From Gammaproteobacteria bacterium (lineage in GTDB: Bacteria; Pseudomonadota; Gammaproteobacteria; Enterobacterales; Neiellaceae), in NCBI GenBank assembly GCA_017425245.1, contig JAFOOX010000072.1:1-64000 (forward strand): a stretch of DNA of 64,000 bases, in the 5' to 3' direction. Below the pieces are notes generated by a model, which did not search any database, had not been told where the DNA came from, and saw only the letters and a list, made by a program, of their open reading frames with translations. The stretch's first letter is position 1, and every line of letters begins with the position of its first letter. A program made the position numbers and the translations under genes. This document shows positions 26,617-35,723 of the stretch, piece after piece.

Positions 26617-28394
26617 CCCTGTCGCTGTCAGAACTGCTGTTGCTGGATACCAATGACCAGCTCAAAAACCGCCTGGCCCATCTGGCCCCGGAATTCCCGG
26701 TGGCCGGTAAGCGCAAGCAGGAACTGATGGATGCACTCAGCAAGAGGCTAACCGCCATCGGATTGCGCCAATACGTGGATCGTCTAGATGGGGATGAATG
26801 CGCCATCGTCGCCGAAGCCTGCCATGATCCCGAGGGCCGGCTGGACGAGCGGCGTTTGCAGGCACGGCTGGGCTATCGCCCTCCCTGCCTTGATCGGTCA
26901 CTGAGCTGGAGCCAAGGCATTCACCGTCATGCGGCCCTGTTTTGGCAGCCAGAGCGACGCATTTACCGCAGCGCCATACCCGCCCCGATTTGCGCCAAGC
27001 TGCGTGAGCTGCTGCCCGCCCCAGAGCCGATCCGCATGGAACCTCAGCCGCTTGAAGGCTGCCTGCTCCAGAGCTATCAGCAGGCTGAGCGGGAGCATGC
27101 CGCACCGGCAGAGCTGATCCGCCTGATCGCACACCTCAAAGCAGGCAAAATCAGCGTCAGTGCAGGCACCGGCAACCCCACCGCAGCCACCATCGGCAGT
27201 GTCTCAGCAGTGCTTGGCGAGTATTTCCCTGACGATGAATACGGCTGCGGCCAGATCAAGGCCAGAGGTTGGCTTAACCTGCTGTTGGGTTGCCCGTGGG
27301 TAGATTGCAGCCGCAGTAAACCGCAACTAACGGCAGCGGCATTGGCGATACTGCAGCAACCACCGCCGCAGATCCTCAAAGCGCTGTGGGACAGCTGGAA
27401 AACGAACGGCAAGCTGGATGAGTACGACCGCCTCCCCGCGATCAGCGTGCGCAACCGCAAGCAGACGTTGACGCCACCCGTTAGCCGACGCCAACAGGTG
27501 ATCGCCGCTCTGGCCAGCTGCCCAACCGAACAATGGCTCAGCTTCTCGCAGTTCTCGCGCATGGTCCGGACGAATGGCTTTGCCTTTGAACTGACCCACA
27601 AGCTCGACCAGTGCTATTTCGGCGACCCCCGCTACGGCGAGATCCACTACATGTCTGAGGACGGCTTGTGGCAGGCGATGCAAGAGAGCTACCTGCAATG
27701 CCTGCTATTTGAATATCTGGCCACCTTGGGCATGGTCGACCTTTGCTTCGAACCGGCAGAACAAAGCAGCCAATGCTATGAGCACCCCTTATGCGAGCAG
27801 GATGTTGCTCATATCAACCGTTATGCCGGCCTGCATTATTTCCGCATCACGGCATTGGGCGCCTGGTGCCTTGGCCTCAGCGATCATTATCAACAACCGC
27901 TGACAGAGACGCCGCTCACCGTCAGACAAAGTGGACTGCTGCAGTTCCGTCAGCCACCCAGCGCCGAGGAGCAGCTTTTTCTCAACGGCTACGCCGAGCA
28001 GGAGGGAACTGATCTCTGGCGCTTGAACCAACCCCTGATGCTCCAGCAGGTGGAAAACGGTCAGTCGCTGCAACCGCTGCTGGCGTTCATCACCAGCCGT
28101 GATCCTCAGTTGCTGCCGCAAGATTGTGAGGCGCTGATCAACCACTGTCAGCGCCATGGCCAAGCCTTGAGCCTGGCGGGTGAGGCCCTCCTGCTTAACT
28201 GCCTGAGTGAGCAGATCGCCGTGACCATTGCCAACCACCCCGCCACCCGCAAGTTCGTCAAGCTGCAGCAGGGCTCGCTAGTGGCGATCCCGGCTGGCAC
28301 CCTCAACGCCTTCAGGCAGACGCTACATTCACTGGGCTTTGGCATTGGTGCAGCGACAGCCATCGCCCCCAAGGCGGCCAAAGTAGGCAGATAG
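26613..28394 (+). CDS. Large hypothetical protein, 593 residues
   Basis: I do not recognise this protein with confidence. The start ATG overlaps the preceding stop (ATGA). The N-terminus (LSELLLLDTNDQLKNRLAHL; GKRKQELMDALSKRL) looks like a SAP- or winged-helix-like nucleic-acid-binding segment. The middle is alpha-helical with FRITALGAWCLGLS. The last 100 residues (AVTIANHPATRKFVKLQQGS, then LVAIPAGTLNAFRQTLHSLGF) vaguely recall the XPB/Ssl2-like helicase N-terminal domain. There is no signal peptide or membrane segment. It is coupled to a YgjP-like peptidase gene. A SNF2 helicase lies 3.4 kb away, but a link is only a guess. Confidence 0.55.
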   Translation: MTLSLSELLLLDTNDQLKNRLAHLAPEFPVAGKRKQELMDALSKRLTAIGLRQYVDRLDGDECAIVAEACHDPEGRLDERRLQARLGYRPPCLDRSLSWSQGIHRHAALFWQPERRIYRSAIPAPICAKLRELLPAPEPIRMEPQPLEGCLLQSYQQAEREHAAPAELIRLIAHLKAGKISVSAGTGNPTAATIGSVSAVLGEYFPDDEYGCGQIKARGWLNLLLGCPWVDCSRSKPQLTAAALAILQQPPPQILKALWDSWKTNGKLDEYDRLPAISVRNRKQTLTPPVSRRQQVIAALASCPTEQWLSFSQFSRMVRTNGFAFELTHKLDQCYFGDPRYGEIHYMSEDGLWQAMQESYLQCLLFEYLATLGMVDLCFEPAEQSSQCYEHPLCEQDVAHINRYAGLHYFRITALGAWCLGLSDHYQQPLTETPLTVRQSGLLQFRQPPSAEEQLFLNGYAEQEGTDLWRLNQPLMLQQVENGQSLQPLLAFITSRDPQLLPQDCEALINHCQRHGQALSLAGEALLLNCLSEQIAVTIANHPATRKFVKLQQGSLVAIPAGTLNAFRQTLHSLGFGIGAATAIAPKAAKVGR

Positions 28395-28395
28395 G

Positions 28396-28800
28396 CAGCG
28401 GCTGCAGCGGATTTTCCACTGCGTGGCGGCAGATTGCGGCTGCGCCACAGCGGATTGCAAGGCTGCCTGCCTCGCGCTGGGGTGTTGTGAGTGCGGCTGC
28501 GCCGCAGGCGTTGGAGGCCCGCTGCACGGGCAATGCGGCTGCGCCGCTGCAGATTTGCCACTGCGTGGCGGCAGATTGCGGGGTGTCGCCCCCGCCCGAC
28601 GAGCCAAGGGAGGGTCGCCGAACCCTCCCTTGGCGAACCCTGTCGGCCCCCAAAGATCACCACCATCCAGATCTGGCGGCTGTTCTGCCGGGCTACGGGG
28701 TCGCCACAATGTGCCCTCCATGGCCCATAGTGGCTTTCGGCAACGTCCTGTTGCCTCGCCCCCTGCAGCCAGCCGGCCGCATGCTGTTCACGGCCATGCG
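28396..28800 (-). repeat. Dispersed structured repeat, copy B1 (subfamily I, reversed)
   Basis: Read on the minus strand: hairpin 1 GGCAAC-AGGAC-GTTGCC (28739-28755), hairpin 2 GCC-ATGGAG-GGC (within 28711-28726), the GTGGCGACCCCGTAGCCCGG middle, hairpin 3 with a 12-bp perfect stem CCAAGGGAGGGT/ACCCTCCCTTGG (28604-28633), CTCGTC, and hairpin 4 GCGGGG/CCCCGC (28578-28595). Then follows a run of small GC hairpins (28396-28570), such as GCGGCTGCGCCGC. It begins directly after the stop of the 593-residue protein. Confidence 0.75.
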
Positions 28801-28914
28801 GTTGACGATCAAGGGGTGGACAAACAGCACGCCATTCCCGGCCGGTGAGTCTCGCGCTTACCCCTTGATCACCACCCGCTCAGTGCCAGCTAACCCACGG
28901 CCAGCCGGGCGAAG

Positions 28915-29455
28915 GGGTTGAGTCGCCTGGACGGCGACGAAAGCCACTACGGCACAGGGATGTGACGTTGTGGCGACCCCGTAGCCCGGCAGAACTACAA
29001 CCAGTTATTGATGGTGGTGATCTCGGGGCCGCCGGTGGGTGCAGGGAGGCCGTGCGGCAACGGCCTTCCTGCCCGTCGCGCGGGCGCGGAAGCCCGCATC
29101 CAGGCGGCGAAGCCGCAATCCGGCGCCACGCAGTGGCATCTACTGCGGTCCATCTGCCAACGCAATTGGCGACACCGAGAATCACAGCCCTTCGACAGGC
29201 TCAGGGCAAACGGGCCGTGCAGCGGGGCCATCTCCGTCTATGGCAAATGGTGGTGATCTCGGGGGCCGCCGGTGGGTGCAGGGAGGCCGTGCGGCAACGG
29301 CCTTCCTGCCCGTCGCGCGGGCGCGGAAGCCCGCATCCGGGCGGCGCAGCCGCAATCCGGCGCCGAAGGCGCAACAGCCAACGCAATTGGCATCCGTGCG
29401 GCGTAGCCGCAATCTGCCGCCGCGCAGCGGCATTCAAAGTCGGGGCCAATAAGCC
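28915..29455 (+). repeat. Dispersed structured repeat, copy B2, with internal 115-bp duplication
   Basis: Hairpin 1 is GTCGCC-TGGAC-GGCGAC (28922-28938). Hairpin 2 is CAC-AGGGAT-GTG (28953-28964). The block with hairpin 3 (GCAGGGAGGCCGT paired to ACGGCCTTCCTGC) and hairpin 4 (GCGGGC/GCCCGC) occurs twice, at 29030-29135 and 29265-29370, differing at only a few bases. A REP-like motif (29187-29213) lies between them. The stretch 28800-28915 between copies B1 and B2 holds no gene. Confidence 0.75.
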
Positions 29456-29478
29456 GCAGCGAGCTGACGCTGCGCCCG

Positions 29479-31185
29479 CTACCAGCCGCGCCCACCGCCG
29501 CCACCACCACCACCGCCCGACGAGCCACCACCACCGCCACTAAAGCCGCCGGTGCCACTGCTGCTGCCGGGGGGCTGGGCGGCTGCGGCAATGGTGGCGC
29601 CGACACTGCCCAGCGCGCTGCCGATACGCAGGTGGCTGTCGAGATGGCGCCCCGACCACCAGCTCAGCTCGCGTTCGCGCTCATCGCCCTGGCCACGGCT
29701 GATACGCTGGCGCAGCTGGCTATCAAAGGCCTCGTACCAGCGGTTATCCAGCCCCAGCGCATAGGCAAAGGGCAGCAGCTGGTCAAAGCGCTCACGCGAG
29801 ATCGCCGGCGCACCAGCCGCTGCGATCTCGGCGCTGTCGGCCACCTTGAGGTATTCGGCCAGCCCCTCGATCTCATCCATCAGCTTGCGCCCGGCTACCG
29901 TCGGCGCCTTCAGCCAACTCGAAAAAGCACCGCCAAGGATGGCGCTGCCGGCGATGATCAGCGCCATGGCCACCAGCCCCGGCTGGGTCAGCAGGGTGGC
30001 GACAATGGCTGCGATCGACAGCAGCAGGCCGAGCAGCAGCCAGCCGCTGTTGCTGGCAAAGTTGTGCTGGCCATACTCCAGCGCCAGAGCCCGCTGATGG
30101 GCGCTGACCGCCTGCTCCAGCTGCGGCTGCAGCGCCTCGTCGATCTGATAACGCCGGGTCTCCGGCAGTAGCCGGGTCAGCAGCAAGGCATCGGCGCGGC
30201 TGAGATCCGGCGCAGTAGCCTTGGCTAGCCGGCGCAGCACCAGCGGCTTTTCGCTCTCGATCACCAGATAGCCCTGCACCGCCAGACTGACCAGCGCCGC
30301 CGACAGGCAACCGGCGTCATACCCCATCTTGACCAGATAGCGGTGGCCGGCCGCCGACAGCCCGCGCGCCGGCTGATAGCGGGCGATGATGGTGCCCTTG
30401 GCCGGGTCACGGCCGACCGCCCACCACAGCAGCAGGTAATAGAGCAGCAGCACCGCCAGCCCCACCACCGCTACCAGCAGGTCACGGTTATCGCTGAGCA
30501 GCCGCGTGACCTTGGCCTGCAGATCTGGCTCCACCACCAACCCCTTGGGGAAAGCCAGGGCGATGGTCAGCCCCTCGCCCGGCGCCAGCGGCCCACGGCT
30601 GGCAAAACTCAGCTGCTCGCCCAGCGCCACCTCGGCGGCAGCCGTAGAGCCAAAGGGCCCCTGCCACGCCAACCCCTTGAGCTGCGCCGGTGGCAACGGC
30701 TGCGGCAGCACCACTGCGGCCGAAGCACGCTCAATCGGCAGCGCCCAGCCATTGCCGGTGACGTTCCAGTAGAGTTCGTCGTAACCATCGAAGAAGCCGA
30801 TCTGATCGCGGCTCTGGTAGTAGATCTCGTAGCGGTAGACGCCGGGCGCCAGCAGCCGGTCATGCTGACCGATATAGATGCTGATGCCGTTGCCACCCGC
30901 CTCGACATGAAAAGGCTCGTCATAGCCATCGCGATAGACATGGATCCGGTCATAGGCGACCCTGACCTTGATCCCGGCTGCGGTGCTGTACTCCGTAGGC
31001 AGTTCGCGCACGATGCCACGGCGGATCTGCTGCCCCTCGGCCTGCACCAGCAGGGTCTCGACCACCTGCAGCTGGCCATCGCCCTGCACCTGCAGCTGGG
31101 CATGAAAATCGAGGATCTTCTCCTCGGCCTGCGCCGTGGCGACGAGCAGCAGCCACAGCAGCGCCAACCCGAAACGGGCGTTCAT
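29479..31185 (-). CDS. DUF2207 membrane protein
   Basis: A 568-residue protein with a signal peptide (LALLWLLLVATAQA), an extracytoplasmic DUF2207 beta domain (ILDFHAQLQVQGDGQLQVVE; YRYEIYYQSRDQIGFFDGYDELYWNVTGN), membrane segments near residues 245 and 395-420, and a Gly/Ser-rich tail. GGAGG precedes the ATG, which overlaps the lemA stop by 4 bp. LemA-DUF2207 pairs are common and of unknown function in the envelope. The low-complexity tail (GGGSSGGGGGGGGG) is typical of the family. Confidence 0.88.
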   Translation of the reverse strand: MNARFGLALLWLLLVATAQAEEKILDFHAQLQVQGDGQLQVVETLLVQAEGQQIRRGIVRELPTEYSTAAGIKVRVAYDRIHVYRDGYDEPFHVEAGGNGISIYIGQHDRLLAPGVYRYEIYYQSRDQIGFFDGYDELYWNVTGNGWALPIERASAAVVLPQPLPPAQLKGLAWQGPFGSTAAAEVALGEQLSFASRGPLAPGEGLTIALAFPKGLVVEPDLQAKVTRLLSDNRDLLVAVVGLAVLLLYYLLLWWAVGRDPAKGTIIARYQPARGLSAAGHRYLVKMGYDAGCLSAALVSLAVQGYLVIESEKPLVLRRLAKATAPDLSRADALLLTRLLPETRRYQIDEALQPQLEQAVSAHQRALALEYGQHNFASNSGWLLLGLLLSIAAIVATLLTQPGLVAMALIIAGSAILGGAFSSWLKAPTVAGRKLMDEIEGLAEYLKVADSAEIAAAGAPAISRERFDQLLPFAYALGLDNRWYEAFDSQLRQRISRGQGDERERELSWWSGRHLDSHLRIGSALGSVGATIAAAAQPPGSSSGTGGFSGGGGGSSGGGGGGGGGRGW

Positions 31186-31712
31186 AGCCGCACCTCCGGT
31201 GCCTGGCGAACCGTGGCGAGACTGACCTCAAAAAACGGCCGGCTGGCAAAACCAAAGCCGCGCGCCACCAGCAGTGCCGGGAAGGACTGCACCTGATTGT
31301 TGTAGTCGCGGGTGGCGCCATTGAAGTAGCGACGGGCCATCTGGATCTCCTCCTCCACCGCCACCAGCTGCTGGTGCAGCTCGCCAAAGCGCCCTTCAGC
31401 CTTCAGCTCGGGATAGGCCTCAACCACCGCCAGCAGCCGCACCAGTTCGGCGCTGGTGGCGCTCTCCTGCGCCAGCCGCTGCGTGGTCAGCGGCCCTCGG
31501 GCCAGCGCCACCGCCTGCTGCAGCGCGCTCTCATGAGCGTTGTAGCCTTTGACCAGCGCCACCAGATTGGGGATCAGCTCATGGCGGCGCAGCAGCTGCA
31601 CATCCACATCGCTCCACGCCGTGTCGCACTTGTTGCGCAGGGCCACCAGCCGGTTGAAACACCACACCAGCCACCCCACCACCGCTCCCAGCCCCGCCAG
31701 CCACCAGCCCAT
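31182..31712 (-). CDS. lemA: LemA-family protein
   Basis: A protein of about 176 residues with one N-terminal membrane segment (WWLAGLGAVVGWLVWCFN) and the LemA coiled-coil domain (NKCDTAWSDVDVQLLRRHELIPNLV split across residues 30-55; ARRYFNGATRDYNNQVQSFP near 130). AAGGG lies 9 nt before the ATG at 31712. Two earlier in-frame ATGs (31721, 31718) overlap this site. It is co-translated with the DUF2207 gene. Role unknown. Confidence 0.9.
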   Translation of the reverse strand: MGWWLAGLGAVVGWLVWCFNRLVALRNKCDTAWSDVDVQLLRRHELIPNLVALVKGYNAHESALQQAVALARGPLTTQRLAQESATSAELVRLLAVVEAYPELKAEGRFGELHQQLVAVEEEIQMARRYFNGATRDYNNQVQSFPALLVARGFGFASRPFFEVSLATVRQAPEVRL

Positions 31713-31749
31713 CGCCATCATCCCTTGTGCCTGTAGGCCGCCATCATAA

Positions 31750-31780
31750 ACAGAAAAGGCGGCTCACTATGAGCCGCCTC
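31750..31780 (-). terminator. Rho-independent terminator after the SNF2 helicase gene
   Basis: On the minus strand GGCGGCTCA-TAG-TGAGCCGCC is followed by TTTTCTGTTT. It separates the helicase transcript from lemA. Confidence 0.8.
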
Positions 31781-31800
31781 AGGCGCAAACCGGGCGTGGC

Positions 31801-34800
31801 TCACTCACTCATCAGTGACAGCAACAGATCGGGGCTAAGCCCCTTGGCGTCGTTCTGGCCGTCGAGGATCTTGTCGGCCAGTTCCCGCTTGTCGCGGTGC
31901 ATCTGCACGATCTTGTCCTCTACCGTGTTGCGGGCCACCAGTCGGTAAACCGTCACCGGCTGGGTCTGACCCATGCGATGGGCGCGATCACTGGCCTGAT
32001 CCTCAACCGCCGGGTTCCACCAAGGGTCAAGGTGGATCACGGTGTCGGCTTCAGTCAGGTTCAGCCCGGTGCCACCCGCCTTAAGGCTGATCAGAAACAG
32101 CGGCACCCCGTCCGTTTTAAAGCGCTCGATCGCCTTGCGCCGCTGACCCGTGGTGCACTGGCCATCCAGATAGCAGTAATCGATGGCAGCCGCTTCAAGA
32201 GGCTGGGTGAACAGCTTGAGCAGGCTGACAAACTGGCTGAACACCAGCACCCGCCGGCCGTTTTCCAGCGCCTCCTGCACCAGCAGCAGCGCTTCCTCCA
32301 GCTTGCTGCCTCGCTGTTTGTGCTGTGGGAACACCAGCCGCTGGTCGCAGCACACCTGACGCAGGCGGGTCAGCCCGGCAAGGATCGCCACCAGCCCCTG
32401 TCCCTGCACCTTGGCTTGGGCCAGCGCCTCCTTGCGCACCGCTTCATAGGCGGTGCGCTCAGCCGCACTCAGCTCGACATGGTGGGTAATTTCGGTCTTG
32501 GCCGGCAGTTCGGCCAGCACCTGCTGCTTGGTGCGGCGCATGATAAATGGCCCCACCAAGGCCCGCAGCCGCCACAACTCTTCCGCGTTAGTAGCCGCAT
32601 TGCCATAGCGGCGGTTGAACTGGGTTTTGTTGCCGAGCAGGCCGGGATTGATAAAGGCAAACAGACTCCAGAGTTCGCCCAGATGGTTCTCAATCGGTGT
32701 ACCGGACAGGGCAAAACGGCAGTGGGCATTGAGCTGAAAGGCGGTATTAGCGCGCTTGGTGCTGGCGTTCTTGATCTGCTGGGCTTCATCCAGCACAGCC
32801 ACCTGCCACTGACGCTGGTGCAGTGCCGTTTCCAGCCGCGGCAGCAGACCATAACTGATCACCACCACCTGACGTGGGCCGGCTGCGGCAATCACCTGCT
32901 CGCGATCGGCCACGGCTTCCAGATCGATCAGCTGCAATTCGGGGGCAAAACGGGCCGCTTCGGCCAGCCAGTTGCCCACCACCGACTTGGGCGCCACCAC
33001 CAGACTGGCGCCGTCGACACCGAAATGGCGGATCAGGGTTAGCGCCTGCAACGTCTTACCCAACCCCATATCATCAGCCAGACAGGCACCGAACTGATGC
33101 ATGGCCAGATGCGCCGCCCACTGCACCGCCGTGCGCTGGTAGTCACGCAGCGGCTCCAGCAGCTCAGGTGCCAGTACCGGCTTTTCCTGCCAGCGCTGGC
33201 TCAGGGCCTGCCAGCCCTGATCACCGCTGTGGCTCTGGCTTTCAATCAGTTGCGCCAGCGGATAAGCCAGCCGTTGCTCTATCCGCTGTTCGGCATCCAG
33301 TACACTGTCGAGCAACTGCAGCTGGCGCCGCAACTGCTGCGACAGCAGCAGTAAAGAGCCGGAGGAGAGCTGCACATAGCCGGTGCGAGCGTGGCTGAGC
33401 AGGGTGCGCAGTTCAACCACCTGTTGCTGATCCACCTCAAGGTGGCCACTGACTGCAAACCAGTCTTGCTGGCTGGTGACCTGAAGTTTAAGCCGTTCGT
33501 TGCTCATCACCCGTGCCGCTGCACCGCGCCAATGGACAGGTAGATCGGGCATGGCGCTCAGCTGTTCAATAAAGGGGATCACCTCTTCGCCGATCAACCG
33601 CCACTGCCGGTCACGCTCGGTTGGCAGGCCCAGTTGCTTGCTCAATGCCAGGCTGGTTGCCAGCTCCTTTTTCAGATCACGACGGAACCAACTTCCCTTA
33701 GCCCCCGGCTGAGCCACCCACGCCGCACCGTTGCCGGACTGGTGAGCCAACCTCGTCAGTGCCTCATCAAGGGGCTGGTGGCAGATGCTGACCGTGAGCA
33801 GATGATCGCGCCACTCCAACCACAAGTGAGGGCGTTCATCCCAAGGCTGCAAGTTGATGTTGCCTTGGCCCGAGAGCTCGCTATACCAGCTCACCCCGGC
33901 CATGCGTGCGAGTTGGGTTTCCAGCGCCAGATGCTGATCAACCGGAAAACCACCCGGCATGCTCTCAACCAGCTCCAGCAGCCGCCGCCCCTCATCACCC
34001 GGGTCAACAAAGGCAAACACCCCAGATTGGCGCGGCACCAGCACGTCATCGGCCATGTGCGGCAGCAGATCCAGCTGGATCTGATCTTTGCTCCTCATCA
34101 CCACCAGAAGTGGATGCTCCTGCACCACCACCAGCGCGTCGCCATTGTGATCCACCAGATTGCGCGCCTGCTGCAGCACATGGGCAACAGGGAACGTCAG
34201 CTGCAGACCATTTTGCTGGAAAAAGCGATCATGCTGCAGACGATAGAGCGACGTGAGCTGCTGGTCCGTTACTCCCAAACTGCTGAGCTGGCTCTGCAAC
34301 TCCCACAGCGACAACACTCGCCCTTTTTGCCAGCCCCTAACCCCCTTTTTCTGCAAACGAGGGGTGACGCTGTCCCAGTCGTCAGCCAGCATCCATACCA
34401 ATCGCTGATCCTGCTGCTGTTCGCGGTTATCGCGGGTCACCGCCAGCTCCAGCTGCTCCAGCCAGCGCTGCCACATTGGCTGATGGTGCAGATAGGGGCG
34501 CGGGCAGCTGCGATCCAGGAGCTGAGCCACCCCCGCCAACACCCGCTCTTGTATCGGATTCTCCGGTTTGAGATCCAGCAATCGCAACCACTTGGGGTTG
34601 TTGCCCCAAACTTCGCGCAACCACGCCTTGATCCGCCACTTTTCATCGTCTAAGGCCAGGCGAAACAGCATCGGTAGCAGCAGCAACAGTTCGCCCCAGC
34701 GCGGGCCATAGGGGCCATCCGGGCTCTCAAATACCTCTTCCATCAGCGACAGCGCTTCATTCAGCTGTGACGCGTCCACCAATGCGGCATCCATAAAGCC

Positions 34801-35643
34801 GATCCAGCTGGGACGATAGTTTTCTCGTTGATTCAACCAACGCTTGGACGGCACCAGAGACTCCAGCACTTTGCGGGCCTGGGGCAGATCAAACATGGCC
34901 AGCAAGGCGGTGTCGTAAAGAGTGCGCAGATCGGGCTGCAACTTCTTCAGCCGCTGCGGCGGCCACAGGCCACGCACCAGATCTGTGGTGATCGGTTGGC
35001 AGAAGGGATCATCCGTCGCTATCGGCGCTAACCCAAGCAACGACAGATCGGCAGCATACGGCATCACACCGCCCTTGCTGGTGGCGGCGATGGTGGGCAG
35101 CAGCGGCTGCAGCTGTGTGGATGACAACCCTAGATACGCCTGACGCCACCAGCATTCAACGTGCAGCCATTGCTGAACCTTGGGCGCGAAACGCGGCAGT
35201 AGCAACCAACTGGCAGGCAATTCGCACAATAGACCCAGGTGCCAACCGGCCTCTTCCCCATCCACCAGTCGCAGCGCATCGACGGCCCCGGCACCAAGCA
35301 ACACGCCAATCACCGCCACCACTGGTGCGGCGCTGTACTCAACAACTGGCCAAAGCATGGCCGGACAGGTGGATGGAGAGTCCAACTCCGCCAACAGCAG
35401 GGCCAAACAGCCTGCCGACGTAACCCGGTACCAATCCCTGCCCCGTTGTTCAACCAGCGAACGGCTGAGCAGCCCCGATAACTGGGCGGCGACCTCCTTT
35501 TCGGCGCTGGTAAGACAGCGCCGATTCCTCAGTACGGTCAATCCTCGCGCTATCGACCTTTCACAGGCCAGCGCCCACAACAACTGCCGCTGCTCAGCGG
35601 TGATCGCCATTAGTTCCTGCAGCCGAATCATGCCATCGTTCAC
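31801..35643 (-). CDS. SNF2-family DEAD/DEAH helicase
   Basis: The 1280-residue protein has its SNF2 ATPase core in the last 450 residues or so. Motif I is DDMGLGKTLQALTLIRHFG, motif II DEAQ (VLDEAQQIKN), motif III SGTPIENHLGELWSLF, then VFSQFVSLL, KAGGTGLNL and DRAHRMGQTQPVTVYR. The N-terminal 800 residues are unlike standard domains but match the long N-terminus of chromosomal SNF2 helicases in Aeromonas/Vibrio relatives. Such proteins translocate on double-stranded DNA and resemble RapA and bacterial SWI2/SNF2 enzymes. It is a single-gene unit with its own terminator. A defence role is possible, but no partner genes are present. Confidence 0.88.
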   Translation of the reverse strand: MNDGMIRLQELMAITAEQRQLLWALACERSIARGLTVLRNRRCLTSAEKEVAAQLSGLLSRSLVEQRGRDWYRVTSAGCLALLLAELDSPSTCPAMLWPVVEYSAAPVVAVIGVLLGAGAVDALRLVDGEEAGWHLGLLCELPASWLLLPRFAPKVQQWLHVECWWRQAYLGLSSTQLQPLLPTIAATSKGGVMPYAADLSLLGLAPIATDDPFCQPITTDLVRGLWPPQRLKKLQPDLRTLYDTALLAMFDLPQARKVLESLVPSKRWLNQRENYRPSWIGFMDAALVDASQLNEALSLMEEVFESPDGPYGPRWGELLLLLPMLFRLALDDEKWRIKAWLREVWGNNPKWLRLLDLKPENPIQERVLAGVAQLLDRSCPRPYLHHQPMWQRWLEQLELAVTRDNREQQQDQRLVWMLADDWDSVTPRLQKKGVRGWQKGRVLSLWELQSQLSSLGVTDQQLTSLYRLQHDRFFQQNGLQLTFPVAHVLQQARNLVDHNGDALVVVQEHPLLVVMRSKDQIQLDLLPHMADDVLVPRQSGVFAFVDPGDEGRRLLELVESMPGGFPVDQHLALETQLARMAGVSWYSELSGQGNINLQPWDERPHLWLEWRDHLLTVSICHQPLDEALTRLAHQSGNGAAWVAQPGAKGSWFRRDLKKELATSLALSKQLGLPTERDRQWRLIGEEVIPFIEQLSAMPDLPVHWRGAAARVMSNERLKLQVTSQQDWFAVSGHLEVDQQQVVELRTLLSHARTGYVQLSSGSLLLLSQQLRRQLQLLDSVLDAEQRIEQRLAYPLAQLIESQSHSGDQGWQALSQRWQEKPVLAPELLEPLRDYQRTAVQWAAHLAMHQFGACLADDMGLGKTLQALTLIRHFGVDGASLVVAPKSVVGNWLAEAARFAPELQLIDLEAVADREQVIAAAGPRQVVVISYGLLPRLETALHQRQWQVAVLDEAQQIKNASTKRANTAFQLNAHCRFALSGTPIENHLGELWSLFAFINPGLLGNKTQFNRRYGNAATNAEELWRLRALVGPFIMRRTKQQVLAELPAKTEITHHVELSAAERTAYEAVRKEALAQAKVQGQGLVAILAGLTRLRQVCCDQRLVFPQHKQRGSKLEEALLLVQEALENGRRVLVFSQFVSLLKLFTQPLEAAAIDYCYLDGQCTTGQRRKAIERFKTDGVPLFLISLKAGGTGLNLTEADTVIHLDPWWNPAVEDQASDRAHRMGQTQPVTVYRLVARNTVEDKIVQMHRDKRELADKILDGQNDAKGLSPDLLLSLMSE

Positions 35644-35723
35644 TGGTATTCCCTGCTACTGCCGTTAAACGCCAGCATGGTAGACGAAAGAGCGTTGTCG
35701 ATCGCCCGGCTCAAGCGCAACTG

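Noticed and set aside
28423..29606. Overlapping frames in 28.4-29.6 kb
   Set aside because: Their peptides (for example repeated PARRAGAEARI) only mirror the repeat DNA and are not conserved in frame between copies.
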